NCBI GenBank assembly: GCA_022729735.1
Contig: DZAY01000003.1
Location: forward strand, 1-64,000
Reading direction: 5' to 3'
DNA length: 64,000 bases
Origin: Helicobacter cetorum
GTDB taxonomy: Bacteria > Campylobacterota > Campylobacteria > Campylobacterales > DZAY01
In this document: positions 52,794 to 62,267 of the stretch, in pieces
How the letters are laid out: each line of letters starts with the position of its first letter
How positions within the stretch are numbered: position 1 is the first letter of the stretch
Notes under the pieces: model-generated
What the model was told of the DNA's origin: nothing
The model's input: the letters and a program-made list of their open reading frames with translations, nothing else
Database searches by the model: none
Translations under genes and position numbers: made by a program

Positions 52794-54207
52794 AATTAGA
52801 CTATTTGTAATAGTCTCAATAATATTGGTTTTGTCAGGACTTCTTATCGCACTTATTTTAAAAGAGAGCATTCCAATTGTTGTTGTTATTACATCTATTT
52901 TGGGTGAATTGTCATTAATATTTGTATTTTTTTCGATAAAGTCTTTGGAAACTGCTATAAATAGTGCAAGAAAAGTATCAAAAGATATTTCAGAAGGTAT
53001 ATTTGAAACCAGAATTACACATATTAAAGATAGTGGATTATTTGGTAGATTATGTTGGGATATTAATAATTTAATTGACCAATTAGAAGCATTTATGAGA
53101 GAGATTAAAACATCTATTGAATATGCAAATGATGGAAAATTTTTTAGAAAGGCTATGTCAAAAGGGCTTAGAGGTGGATTTGCTAAAAGTATAGAAGATA
53201 TAAATAGTGTCATTAAATCTATGGAGCAAAATGATATATTAAATCAAAAAAATGCACTAATTAGCTCACTTTCAAAGCTTAGCACAAATGCTTTAAATAA
53301 AAATTTATCAACTATGCAAATGGATTTAAAAACAAATACAGATATGATAGAAGTAGTATCAGATGATATTTGTAATATTTCAAAACAAGCATCTGAAGGT
53401 ATGAGAAATATAGAGATTATTACAAAAGATTTTGAAACATTAATTGATACAGTTTCAAAAACCGATGAATCTATTACACTATTTTCAAATAGAATAACAG
53501 AAGTTGTGTCTGTAATAAATATAATAAAAGATATTACAGAACAGACAAACCTACTTGCATTAAATGCAGCAATAGAAGCAGCACGAGCTGGAGAACACGG
53601 TAGAGGATTTGCTGTTGTTGCTGATGAGGTTAGGAAATTATCTGAAAAAACTCAAAAAGCAACTGATGAAATATCTTCAACTATTAGAGTTTTTGAACAA
53701 GAGATGGGACATATTTTAGATGATTCTCATAAAATGAAAGAGATTTCTGAAACTTCAAATGAAAAAATTGAGCAGTTTAAAAATATATTTGTTTTAATAA
53801 ACAAAGAAGCACAAGAGTCATCAAGAAATGCAAAATTGATGGAAGGTCAAATATTTTTAACTCTTGCAAAAATAGAGCATATAATATTTAAATATGATAC
53901 ATATGGTGTTATTATTCAAGGTAATAAACATCATAAATTTCAAGATAGCAATAGTTGTAATTTAGGTAGATGGTATAATAGCCATGGTAGTTCGAGATTT
54001 TCAAATTCAAAAAGCTTTATGGCTCTTAAAAAACCTCACGAAGCATTGCATGCAAGTGTTCATAATGCTCTTGATTGTATCAAAAATGATAAAGAGTGTG
54101 GCGATGCTGAAAAAATTTATGAGTATTATGTGGATATGGAAAGTGCTTCTGATGATATGTTTGTACTTATGGATAAAATTTTGGAAGAAGAGAGAGCTAA
54201 AAATTAG
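52768..54207 (+). CDS. Methyl-accepting chemotaxis protein, CetA-like, C-terminal CZB zinc-binding domain
   Basis: Two close TM segments with no ligand domain; [37 protein letters not shown]-terminal [18 protein letters not shown]...[10 protein letters not shown]. Confidence 0.9.
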   Translation: MNNLSYLSKIRLFVIVSIILVLSGLLIALILKESIPIVVVITSILGELSLIFVFFSIKSLETAINSARKVSKDISEGIFETRITHIKDSGLFGRLCWDINNLIDQLEAFMREIKTSIEYANDGKFFRKAMSKGLRGGFAKSIEDINSVIKSMEQNDILNQKNALISSLSKLSTNALNKNLSTMQMDLKTNTDMIEVVSDDICNISKQASEGMRNIEIITKDFETLIDTVSKTDESITLFSNRITEVVSVINIIKDITEQTNLLALNAAIEAARAGEHGRGFAVVADEVRKLSEKTQKATDEISSTIRVFEQEMGHILDDSHKMKEISETSNEKIEQFKNIFVLINKEAQESSRNAKLMEGQIFLTLAKIEHIIFKYDTYGVIIQGNKHHKFQDSNSCNLGRWYNSHGSSRFSNSKSFMALKKPHEALHASVHNALDCIKNDKECGDAEKIYEYYVDMESASDDMFVLMDKILEEERAKN

Positions 54208-54216
54208 GAGTTAAAG

Positions 54217-55359
54217 ATGGTAGATTTTTCATATTATAATCCAACAAGAATAGAGTTTGGAATTGGTAAAGAAAAAGATATAGGCAAACAGATAGCTCAA
54301 TTTGGAGTTAAAAAAGTGCTTTTGTGTTATGGAAGTGAGCGAATAAAGCAAAATGGTTTATATGATATAGTAGTTGAAAGTTTGAAGAGTTCTGGTATTG
54401 CATTTATTACACTTGGTGGAATTATTAGCAATCCTACTCTTAGCAAAGTTTATGAAGGAATAGAGTTAGCAAAAGATGTAGATGGAGTTTTAAGTGTTGG
54501 TGGTGGTTCTGTGCTTGATAGTGCAAAAGCTATTGCCGTTGGAGCTACATATGAAGGTGATGTGTGGGACTTTTTTGTTGGCAAAAGTGTAATAAAAGAT
54601 GCACTTTTAATATTTGATATATTAACACTATCTGCAACAGGTAGTGAGATGAATGGATATTCAGTTATAACAAATGAGATAACTCATCAAAAATACTCAA
54701 TCTCTTCAAAACTTATTTATCCAAAAGTTTCGATTATAAATCCTAAACTTATGGAAAGTGTATCAAATGAGTATTTAGCATATTCAGCAGTTGATATTAT
54801 AGCTCATGTTATAGAAGGATATTTTAGTGCTACAATTCAGCCAACTTTTCAATCGATGTTAGTTGAATCAATTATAAAAACTGTAATAGATACAACTGAA
54901 ATTTTATTAGAAAATCCAACAAATTATAGTGCAAGAGCAGAGTTTGCTTGGGCTTCAACTTTAGCACTTAATGGATTAACCACAGCAGGTTGCAAAGGTG
55001 TAATTTTTGCAAATCATATAATAGAGCATTCGCTATCAGCTCTATTTAATATAGCTCACGGTGCTGGACTTGCAATAGTTATTCCAGCTTGGATGAAGTG
55101 GTATCACGAAAAAAATGAAGCTCAATTTGAAAGATTTGCAAAAACTATATTTAATAGTAACTCTACAATAGAAGCGATAGAAGATTTAACTAATTGGTTT
55201 AAAAAGATAAATGCTCCAACCAAACTAAGTGATGTTGGCATTAAAGCAGATAGTATAAAAGCAATAGCACAAAATGCTTCAGAATTTTCAAAGATTTATG
55301 GAACATACTCAATTTATAATGAAGAGAGTATTGAAGAGATATTGAAATTAGCGATTTAA
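54217..55359 (+). CDS. Iron-containing alcohol dehydrogenase
   Basis: RIEFGIGKEKDIGKQI, VLSVGGGSVLDSAKAIAVGA, EHSLSALFNIAHGAGLAIVIPAWM. Confidence 0.93.
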   Translation: MVDFSYYNPTRIEFGIGKEKDIGKQIAQFGVKKVLLCYGSERIKQNGLYDIVVESLKSSGIAFITLGGIISNPTLSKVYEGIELAKDVDGVLSVGGGSVLDSAKAIAVGATYEGDVWDFFVGKSVIKDALLIFDILTLSATGSEMNGYSVITNEITHQKYSISSKLIYPKVSIINPKLMESVSNEYLAYSAVDIIAHVIEGYFSATIQPTFQSMLVESIIKTVIDTTEILLENPTNYSARAEFAWASTLALNGLTTAGCKGVIFANHIIEHSLSALFNIAHGAGLAIVIPAWMKWYHEKNEAQFERFAKTIFNSNSTIEAIEDLTNWFKKINAPTKLSDVGIKADSIKAIAQNASEFSKIYGTYSIYNEESIEEILKLAI

Positions 55360-55392
55360 CACTTTCAAAAAGTTAGAAGAGCTTAAACTCTT

Positions 55393-56043
55393 CTAAATTA
55401 GCTGATATAGACTATTTATAATTTTATCTTCACCAAGCATACAGACTGTATCGCCATTTTGAAATTTATAATTTTTATCTACATCTTTAAAGTTCCATAA
55501 GCTATTAGATTTAATAGATATAACTTTGATACCATATTTTTCTTCTACACTTTTTACCGTATCATCAATTAACGAAGATGTTATTATAAATTTCAAAATT
55601 TTAATTGTATTACTTACATCAATTATTTCAAATAGTGGATTTTTTATAAAATCTTTAACTATCTTTTTTGCAATTTCTCGCTCTGGATACAAAACTTTAA
55701 AAACACCAATTTTGGCTAAAATTTCTCCGTGTGCTGGAGAAATAGCTTTTGCAATTATATTTCTATTTTTTAAATCTCGCAAAGCCATAACACTTAATAT
55801 GCTTGACTCAATACTTGTTCCAATACCAACTAACACCACATCAAGCTCTACAATTCCTGCTTCTTGAAGAGCTTTTTTATCTGTTGAATCAAGTATATAA
55901 GCACTCTCGACAAAATCTTTTATCTCTCTAATTCTCTCTTCATCTTTATCAATAACAATTATTTCAATTCCATTTTGTGCAAGACCTTTGGCTATATGAA
56001 ATCCAAATTTTCCAAGTCCAACTATTGCATACTGCTTTTTCAT
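55393..56043 (-). CDS. TrkA/KtrA-type K+ channel regulatory RCK protein
   Basis: YAIVGLGKFGFHIAKGLAQNGIEIIVIDKDEERI; RCK_C C-terminus. Confidence 0.93.
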   Translation of the reverse strand: MKKQYAIVGLGKFGFHIAKGLAQNGIEIIVIDKDEERIREIKDFVESAYILDSTDKKALQEAGIVELDVVLVGIGTSIESSILSVMALRDLKNRNIIAKAISPAHGEILAKIGVFKVLYPEREIAKKIVKDFIKNPLFEIIDVSNTIKILKFIITSSLIDDTVKSVEEKYGIKVISIKSNSLWNFKDVDKNYKFQNGDTVCMLGEDKIINSLYQLI

Positions 56044-57365
56044 ATTATAATCCTTCCATCTGGATATTTAAATCCTTTATTATCACTATTTCCTATCAAA
56101 CTAAGTGTAAAAATCAAAACCCCAAGTCTTCCTACAAACATTAATATTATAATTATAACTTTGCTAATATCTCCAAAAAGAGCTGAAAAACTTAAAACTC
56201 CACCATTACCCAAAGATAACCCAACTGTTGCAAAAGCTGAAGTTACTTCAAAAAGAATATTTAAAAATGGCAAACTTTCTAACTCTGCAATTATTATTGA
56301 TGAAGTTGTAATATAAATAATACTAATAACTAAAATTGTAAATGATTTATTAATTATATCTTGAGGAATTGACCTTTTAAAAATATATGGAGCTTCATTT
56401 TTCAAACTAAACCAAACACTAATCATTACAACAAAAAATACAGTAACTTTAACTCCTCCAGCAGTACTTCCAGGAGCTCCACCAATTAACATAAACATAT
56501 TTGAAAAGTAGAGAGTAGAATCTTTGAGAGTGCTTAAATCTATTGTATTAAAACCTGCTGTTCTATAATTTATAGATATAAATAGTGATGTTAAAATTTT
56601 ATCAAAAATACCAACTTCGCCAAGAGTTTTTGGATTACTAAATTCAAATGTAAAAACCATTAAAAATCCCAAAACAATTAAAAATATTGTTGTATAAAGC
56701 ACAATTTTTGTGTGAATTGATAAATGAAAAAATCTATTTTTTTTGAAATAATATAACTCAATTATGACAAAATATCCAATACCTCCAATTATAATTAGTG
56801 AGCAAATTGTGAGATTTACTAAAACATCACTTCTATATTTCATTAAATTATCTTCAAATATTGAAAATCCTGCATTATTAAAAGCTGAAATTGAGTGAAA
56901 TATTCCACTCCAAATAGCATTTTCTAAGCTCATATCAGCACTAAATCTAAAGCTTAAAACAATAGCTCCAATTAGTTCTACTAAAATAACTAATATAAAT
57001 ACACCTTTTAAAAATCTAACAACACCATTCATTGTAGGATAATCAAGCGACTCTTTTAGAAATACTCGTTCTTTAAATGAGAGTTTTTTTCTAAGTAGTA
57101 TCAAAAAAAATAGTCCAAAAGCCATATATCCAATACCACCAATTTGTATAAGAGTTGCTATAACTATTTGTCCAATTAGTGTGAAATCGCTTTGAGTGTT
57201 TTGGACAATCAATCCCGTAACACAAGAAGCAGAAGTAGCAGTAAATAGAGCATTTACAAAAGATATATTTACATTTGAAGAGAAAGGTGCCATTAATAAA
57301 AATGCTCCAAATAGAGTAAATAGAGCATAACCCAAAACGATATTTTTTATGATATGATTGCTCAT
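56040..57365 (-). CDS. TrkH/KtrB family potassium transporter
   Basis: TSASCVTGLIVQNTQSDFT, NAGFSIFEDN, YRTAGFNTIDLS, GGAPGSTAGGVKVTVFFV. Confidence 0.95.
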   Translation of the reverse strand: MSNHIIKNIVLGYALFTLFGAFLLMAPFSSNVNISFVNALFTATSASCVTGLIVQNTQSDFTLIGQIVIATLIQIGGIGYMAFGLFFLILLRKKLSFKERVFLKESLDYPTMNGVVRFLKGVFILVILVELIGAIVLSFRFSADMSLENAIWSGIFHSISAFNNAGFSIFEDNLMKYRSDVLVNLTICSLIIIGGIGYFVIIELYYFKKNRFFHLSIHTKIVLYTTIFLIVLGFLMVFTFEFSNPKTLGEVGIFDKILTSLFISINYRTAGFNTIDLSTLKDSTLYFSNMFMLIGGAPGSTAGGVKVTVFFVVMISVWFSLKNEAPYIFKRSIPQDIINKSFTILVISIIYITTSSIIIAELESLPFLNILFEVTSAFATVGLSLGNGGVLSFSALFGDISKVIIIILMFVGRLGVLIFTLSLIGNSDNKGFKYPDGRIII

Positions 57366-57391
57366 TTTAATTCTTTCTTAAAGGAAAAAAG

Positions 57392-58213
57392 ATGGGCATG
57401 ATTTTAATTCAAAAACTCTTTAGAAATAATAAAAAGGCTGAAATTCAAAGTAGTGAAAATTACAATTTTATTAAACTTTTGGAAACTCACTCAAAAGAGG
57501 TTAGAGAAAGTGTAGAGTTAGCACTTAAAAGTGATTATTTTAATTTTTTAATTAGTTTTTTAAATTTAAAAATTGAAGATATAAACATAGTTTTTAAAGA
57601 GGGTGATGAGAATTGTAAAATTATAAAGTTTTCTAAAGATTCAAAACTAACACTTATATTTGATGAGGTTGGAAGTGAGTTAAAAAGTATTTGTGTAGAT
57701 ATGATAAAAGATATGAAATTTAGAGAGCCTTATAATTTAAATGAGTTTTTATTGATGCAAGATGAGCTTATAAAACTACAAAGCTTTGATAAAAATTTGG
57801 AAATTGCAAATAGAGATGAGAGATTAGAAGCGATAAATATTTGTGATATAAAAGAAAATTTATCAATTGATATACTAAAAATTGGTTTAAATTACTTAAA
57901 AAATCTACTTCAAAGTGAAATAACTTTAGTGCAAAAAGATGAATATGCACATTTCAACACTATTTTAGATACAAATTCGGTAGAATATAAGATATTTAGA
58001 GCAATAGAAATAGTTGAGCAAGATATTATAGAAGAATTAATACTTTTAGATGAATTTTATATAGAAAAACATGGTAAAGCTTTTTTAAATTTAAAAAAAG
58101 ATAATAACTTTTATGCTTGTATTATTGTTCAAGATACAAAATTCTTTCATTTGAGATTTGATATGATAAAACTACTTTTAAAAACCATCTCAATAGCACT
58201 TTTAAATATTTAG
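57392..58213 (+). CDS. Hypothetical protein (273 aa)
   Basis: Intact ORF on coding strand between trkH and the EF-hand operon; no recognised family. Confidence 0.55.
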   Translation: MGMILIQKLFRNNKKAEIQSSENYNFIKLLETHSKEVRESVELALKSDYFNFLISFLNLKIEDINIVFKEGDENCKIIKFSKDSKLTLIFDEVGSELKSICVDMIKDMKFREPYNLNEFLLMQDELIKLQSFDKNLEIANRDERLEAINICDIKENLSIDILKIGLNYLKNLLQSEITLVQKDEYAHFNTILDTNSVEYKIFRAIEIVEQDIIEELILLDEFYIEKHGKAFLNLKKDNNFYACIIVQDTKFFHLRFDMIKLLLKTISIALLNI

Positions 58214-58217
58214 TTAT

Positions 58218-58266
58218 TTTTCATTTACTTTTCATTTAAACTCTATTTACACTACTACTTTATAAT
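58218..58266 (+). promoter_or_regulatory. Tandem TTTTCATTTA direct repeat (58218-58227 and 58229-58238) plus TATAAT -10-like box (58261-58266)
   Basis: Exact 10-bp repeat with 11-bp phasing ahead of a TATAAT box and an operon encoding an OmpR-type regulator. Confidence 0.5.
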
Positions 58267-58298
58267 TTCATTGCACTTCAAAAGCAAAGGAGAACGAG

Positions 58299-58937
58299 AT
58301 GAGTAGTATTAGTGGTTATAGTAGCTTTGGCTACAATTCATACTCAAGTATTCAGGGACGAATGCAAAATGCAGAAGAGATGGCTCTAAAAAAAGCAGAG
58401 AAATTTTCTAATGCAGACAAAAGCCAAGATGGCAAATTGAGTGTAGAAGAGTTTGAAAATATGGTTAGTGATATGCCTAAACCTAAAAATGGGAATGGCA
58501 TAAACACAGAAGAATTTTTTACAAATGCAGATAGCGACGAAGATGGTCTTTTGACACAAGAAGAGCTTGATGTGCAGATGGAAAAGATACATTCAGAGCT
58601 TCAAGACAAAGGTAGCCGAGTTAAGGAAATGATGGGTTTTGATAGACCACCTCCACCACCTCCACCTCCATCAAATGATACAAAAAGTATTGAAGATATA
58701 TTTGCATCAATGGATAGTGATGGTGATGAGAGTGTTTCAATTGATGAATTAAAAAGTTTTTTGAGTGAAACTTCAACGGAAAATGAGAGTTCGACTATAA
58801 CAGAAACAGAAACTACAACAGAGAGTAGCAATGTTACAAACAGTCAAATTCAAAAAATTCTGTCTCAATATTTATCAAATTTGGTTGAAACATTATCATC
58901 TTCTTCAAATGAGAGCCAGCTATCTTTGAGTGTTTAG
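58299..58937 (+). CDS. EF-hand calcium-binding protein with polyproline linker
   Basis: EF loops DKSQDGKLSVEE, DSDEDGLLTQEE, DSDGDESVSIDE; FDRPPPPPPPPSND. Confidence 0.88.
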   Translation: MSSISGYSSFGYNSYSSIQGRMQNAEEMALKKAEKFSNADKSQDGKLSVEEFENMVSDMPKPKNGNGINTEEFFTNADSDEDGLLTQEELDVQMEKIHSELQDKGSRVKEMMGFDRPPPPPPPPSNDTKSIEDIFASMDSDGDESVSIDELKSFLSETSTENESSTITETETTTESSNVTNSQIQKILSQYLSNLVETLSSSSNESQLSLSV

Positions 58938-58941
58938 TATA

Positions 58942-58966
58942 AGCATATAGATTTTCTCTATATGCT
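58942..58966. other. Perfect 10-bp stem-loop AGCATATAGA-ttttc-TCTATATGCT
   Basis: Directly downstream of the EF-hand gene; no U tract on + strand. Confidence 0.5.
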
Positions 58967-58992
58967 AAAAATAAAAAAACAAAGGAGACAAA

Positions 58993-59427
58993 ATGAAAAA
59001 AGTTATTTTAATTGGATTAAGTGGTTTAATGGTTGGTACTTTATATGCAAATCCTCCTAAATGTGGAAAATCTGATATGAAAGAGCAATTTCCAATGCGA
59101 AATGATTGTTTGAGTGAATTAAATCTTACAACTTCACAAATGAGTGAAATAGAGCAATTAAAGAGCGAATTTAGAACCAATATGATGTATAATTTTGAGA
59201 ATTTAAAAGCAAATTCACCACTTAAAGTTGCAATCAGTAGTGGAGAGTTTGATAAAGATAAATTTATTGAAATAGAGAGAGCAAATTTTGATAAGATGAT
59301 AGAGTTAAAAGCTGATTATAGTGCAAATTTATATAATGTTTTAACTAACGAACAAAAAGTAATTCTTAAAACTAATTTAGAAAACAACATAAGTTGTGGA
59401 TTATTAGATGGTGGGCATAGAAGATAA
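58993..59427 (+). CDS. Spy/CpxP-like periplasmic protein
   Basis: Signal peptide MKKVILIGLSGLMVGTLYA; LTxxQ repeats (LNLTTSQMSEIEQLK, LTNEQKVILKTNL). Confidence 0.75.
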   Translation: MKKVILIGLSGLMVGTLYANPPKCGKSDMKEQFPMRNDCLSELNLTTSQMSEIEQLKSEFRTNMMYNFENLKANSPLKVAISSGEFDKDKFIEIERANFDKMIELKADYSANLYNVLTNEQKVILKTNLENNISCGLLDGGHRR

Positions 59428-59439
59428 TAAGAGGTTTTT

Positions 59440-60108
59440 ATGGGTTTAAATATTTTAATGATAGAAGATGATGGTGATATTGCTGAAATGTTGATTGACT
59501 ATTTTGCGAAATATTCAATCGCTATTACTAATTATGATGACCCTTATTTGGGTGAGAGTGCATTGAGTATAAAAAGATATGATTTACTAATTTTAGACCT
59601 CTCACTCCCAAATATAGACGGATTAGAACTACTACAATCTATTAGAAAAAAGGGAAATAACATCCCAATTATAATATCATCGGCAAGGTCTGATATTGAT
59701 GATAAGATTATGGGACTTAGATTTGGAGCAGATGACTATTTGCCAAAACCATATGACCCAAAAGAGTTATATGCGAGAATTATTAGTGTTATGAGAAGAT
59801 ATAATTATAAAGATGAAAATGATAAATCACTGTTTAGGCATGATGAAATTGGTTGTGATATATATTTTTGTAATCAAAGGTTAAATCTTACAAAAGCAGA
59901 ATATGAAATTTTAAGCTATTTTATAAAACACAAAGATAGAGCAATTGGAAGAGAAGAGTTAATATCAAATATTTTTGCATTAAAAGAAGGAAATCCAAAA
60001 AGTTTAGAAGTAATCATTGGGAGAATTAGACATAAATTAAATGATGATACAAAAAATCCTACATATCTACTCTCACTTAGAGGAATTGGTTATAAATTGG
60101 TTGGTTAA
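59440..60108 (+). CDS. OmpR-family response regulator
   Basis: LILDLSLPNIDGLEL, KPYDPKELYAR, winged helix SLEVIIGRIRHKL...LRGIGYKLV. Confidence 0.95.
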   Translation: MGLNILMIEDDGDIAEMLIDYFAKYSIAITNYDDPYLGESALSIKRYDLLILDLSLPNIDGLELLQSIRKKGNNIPIIISSARSDIDDKIMGLRFGADDYLPKPYDPKELYARIISVMRRYNYKDENDKSLFRHDEIGCDIYFCNQRLNLTKAEYEILSYFIKHKDRAIGREELISNIFALKEGNPKSLEVIIGRIRHKLNDDTKNPTYLLSLRGIGYKLVG

Positions 60109-61385
60109 TGAAATTCATTCACTCTCTATTTTTTAAAATCAGTTTAATTTTTATATTAAGTTTAATATTTTTTATAGTTATATCTATGCTTTTTTATAAA
60201 ATGGAGGTAGAAAAATTATCAAAAGATGCAATTAGAACTTTAATGTTTTCATTAAAACATGATAGAAATTATGAAATTGATGAGATTTTAGAAAAGTTAA
60301 AACTAATTGGTTTTAACAAAATAGATGATAAAAAATTGATAGAAGATATAGAAAAATTTGGAATAAACCATAAAAAAGAGTTTCAAAAACAGCAATTTAA
60401 TGATACATTTCGACCACCTCCACCTCCACATAATCATAAAAGAGAGTTTTTCAAAGAACCATTTGAGATAATTAATTTTAAAAATAGTGAATATTTGAAG
60501 TTAAATAGTGAATATGAAAAACTATTTTTTGTATTTAAAAGTAGTGAAAAGCTTGAACAGTATAAGCTAATTTTTATATTTGTTATTCTATTTTGGATAT
60601 TTATGTATATTTGGGTCATAAAAAATCTTTTACCTCTCAAAAAATTAGAAAATAATATTAAAGAGTTTGCAAATGGAAATTTTGATATTGATTGCAAAAG
60701 CAATTCGCTTGATGAGATTTCACAAATTTCAAATGAGTTTTATAAAGCTGTAAATAGAATAAAAGAGCTTACAGAAAATAGAAGACTATTTATAAGAAAT
60801 ATAATGCATGAGTTCAAAACACCAATTTTAGCAGGGAAAATAGCACTTAGTATGATTGAAGAGACCAAATATAGAGACAAATTAAAATCTGTATTTATGA
60901 GAGAAGAAGCTTTATTAGATGAATTTTATAGAGTCGAAATGATTGTGAGTAATAGTTTAGAGTTAAACTTAAATGAGTTTAATATTGAAGATATTATTGA
61001 CTATGCAAAAGATTTAATTTTAGAAGATTTAGGTGAAGTCAAAATAGATATAGCTCCACTGAATATTATTGTTGATTTTAACTTATTTTCAATTGCTATA
61101 AAAAATATAGTAGAAAATGGATTAAGGTATAGCACAAATTCAAAAGTAACTATTAAACTAATTGATAAAAAATTGTTAATAGAAAATTATGGAAAAGCTC
61201 TACCTTACACTCTTAGAGAATATTCAGAACCATTTGCACTTAAAGATTTAAAAGCAAAAGAGTCCAGAGGACTTGGATTTGGATTATATATTTCATATCA
61301 TATATTCAAAAAACATGGTTTTAAATTTGATTATATTTTTGAAGATGATATTAATAAATTTTATATTGACATGATTAAAAATTAA
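60108..61385 (+). CDS. Sensor histidine kinase (ArsS/CpxA-like) with polyproline in periplasmic loop
   Basis: Two TM; periplasmic TFRPPPPPHNHKREFF; H-box NIMHEFKTPILAGKIAL; GLGFGLYISYHI. Confidence 0.93.
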   Translation: MKFIHSLFFKISLIFILSLIFFIVISMLFYKMEVEKLSKDAIRTLMFSLKHDRNYEIDEILEKLKLIGFNKIDDKKLIEDIEKFGINHKKEFQKQQFNDTFRPPPPPHNHKREFFKEPFEIINFKNSEYLKLNSEYEKLFFVFKSSEKLEQYKLIFIFVILFWIFMYIWVIKNLLPLKKLENNIKEFANGNFDIDCKSNSLDEISQISNEFYKAVNRIKELTENRRLFIRNIMHEFKTPILAGKIALSMIEETKYRDKLKSVFMREEALLDEFYRVEMIVSNSLELNLNEFNIEDIIDYAKDLILEDLGEVKIDIAPLNIIVDFNLFSIAIKNIVENGLRYSTNSKVTIKLIDKKLLIENYGKALPYTLREYSEPFALKDLKAKESRGLGFGLYISYHIFKKHGFKFDYIFEDDINKFYIDMIKN

Positions 61386-61391
61386 ATATAT

Positions 61392-61700
61392 TTATCTCAC
61401 TTTTTTATATTTTTTATTCAAATAACAAAAATCATAAAAATCGCATAACATCATATATTTCACATCAATATCTCTAAATTTATTAACAATTAACTCTTCT
61501 CCACTCAAATATAGCTTCACATCATCTCTAAACTCTTTTGGATAGCTCAATTTTTCTTCTTTTAAACCACTAAAGCAGATTAAAAAATCAGAAAATATTT
61601 CATCTATTAACTCTTTATCTTTGCTACTTTTAGTTATCAAAAAATCTCCAACACTCTCAAATCTTTTTAAAATTTCAACTAAACACTCTCTCATTTTCAC
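61392..61700 (-). CDS. Hypothetical protein (102 aa)
   Basis: 4-bp overlap with upstream minus-strand ORF; no recognised family. Confidence 0.55.
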   Translation of the reverse strand: MKMRECLVEILKRFESVGDFLITKSSKDKELIDEIFSDFLICFSGLKEEKLSYPKEFRDDVKLYLSGEELIVNKFRDIDVKYMMLCDFYDFCYLNKKYKKVR

Positions 61701-62254
61701 TCCATATAAGGTATATCCATTAAAGCATCTCTATCTTTTGCCTTAAAATCAAATGAGTTATCCACATTTTGCAACTCTTTTAAAACCTTTTCAATCGCTT
61801 TTTTTTGCAAAATATGTGCATTTGAATTTGTTAAATTATTCTCTATTTCAGCTTTATAAAATCCCAAAATTATTGGATGTAGTTTTGATTGATTTGAAAT
61901 CAACTCTTCTAAAAACTTTTTGATTTGTGATATATCAAAATCTCGAATTTGATGAAGTTTGCGAACTAAATTTCTAACAAACTGTTTGTGATGATAACCT
62001 TCACTCATAAATAAAAGTTCAGAAGAAGCATAAATATCTGCCACCTGTTCTGAATAGTTATAAAGGTATCTAAAATGGTCGCACACAAACTCTAAATACT
62101 CTGGATAATGTTTTAGCACAAATACAAGCTCTTTTAAATCTTTATCAATCAACACTTGAAAAAGTGTAATTGTTCGCTTTTTTATCTTTTCCCAATGAAG
62201 TCCCTCACCTTTTATCTCTTCGATAAATCGCTCATAATTTTTTATGTCATACAT
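61697..62254 (-). CDS. Hypothetical helical protein (185 aa)
   Basis: Intact ORF 13 bp downstream of the TOPRIM-like gene on the same strand; no recognised family. Confidence 0.6.
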   Translation of the reverse strand: MYDIKNYERFIEEIKGEGLHWEKIKKRTITLFQVLIDKDLKELVFVLKHYPEYLEFVCDHFRYLYNYSEQVADIYASSELLFMSEGYHHKQFVRNLVRKLHQIRDFDISQIKKFLEELISNQSKLHPIILGFYKAEIENNLTNSNAHILQKKAIEKVLKELQNVDNSFDFKAKDRDALMDIPYME

Positions 62255-62267
62255 TTACTACCTTTGG

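Noticed and set aside
52782-53213. 143-aa minus-strand ORF inside the CetA-like MCP
   Set aside because: Antisense to a supported MCP; no domain recognised.
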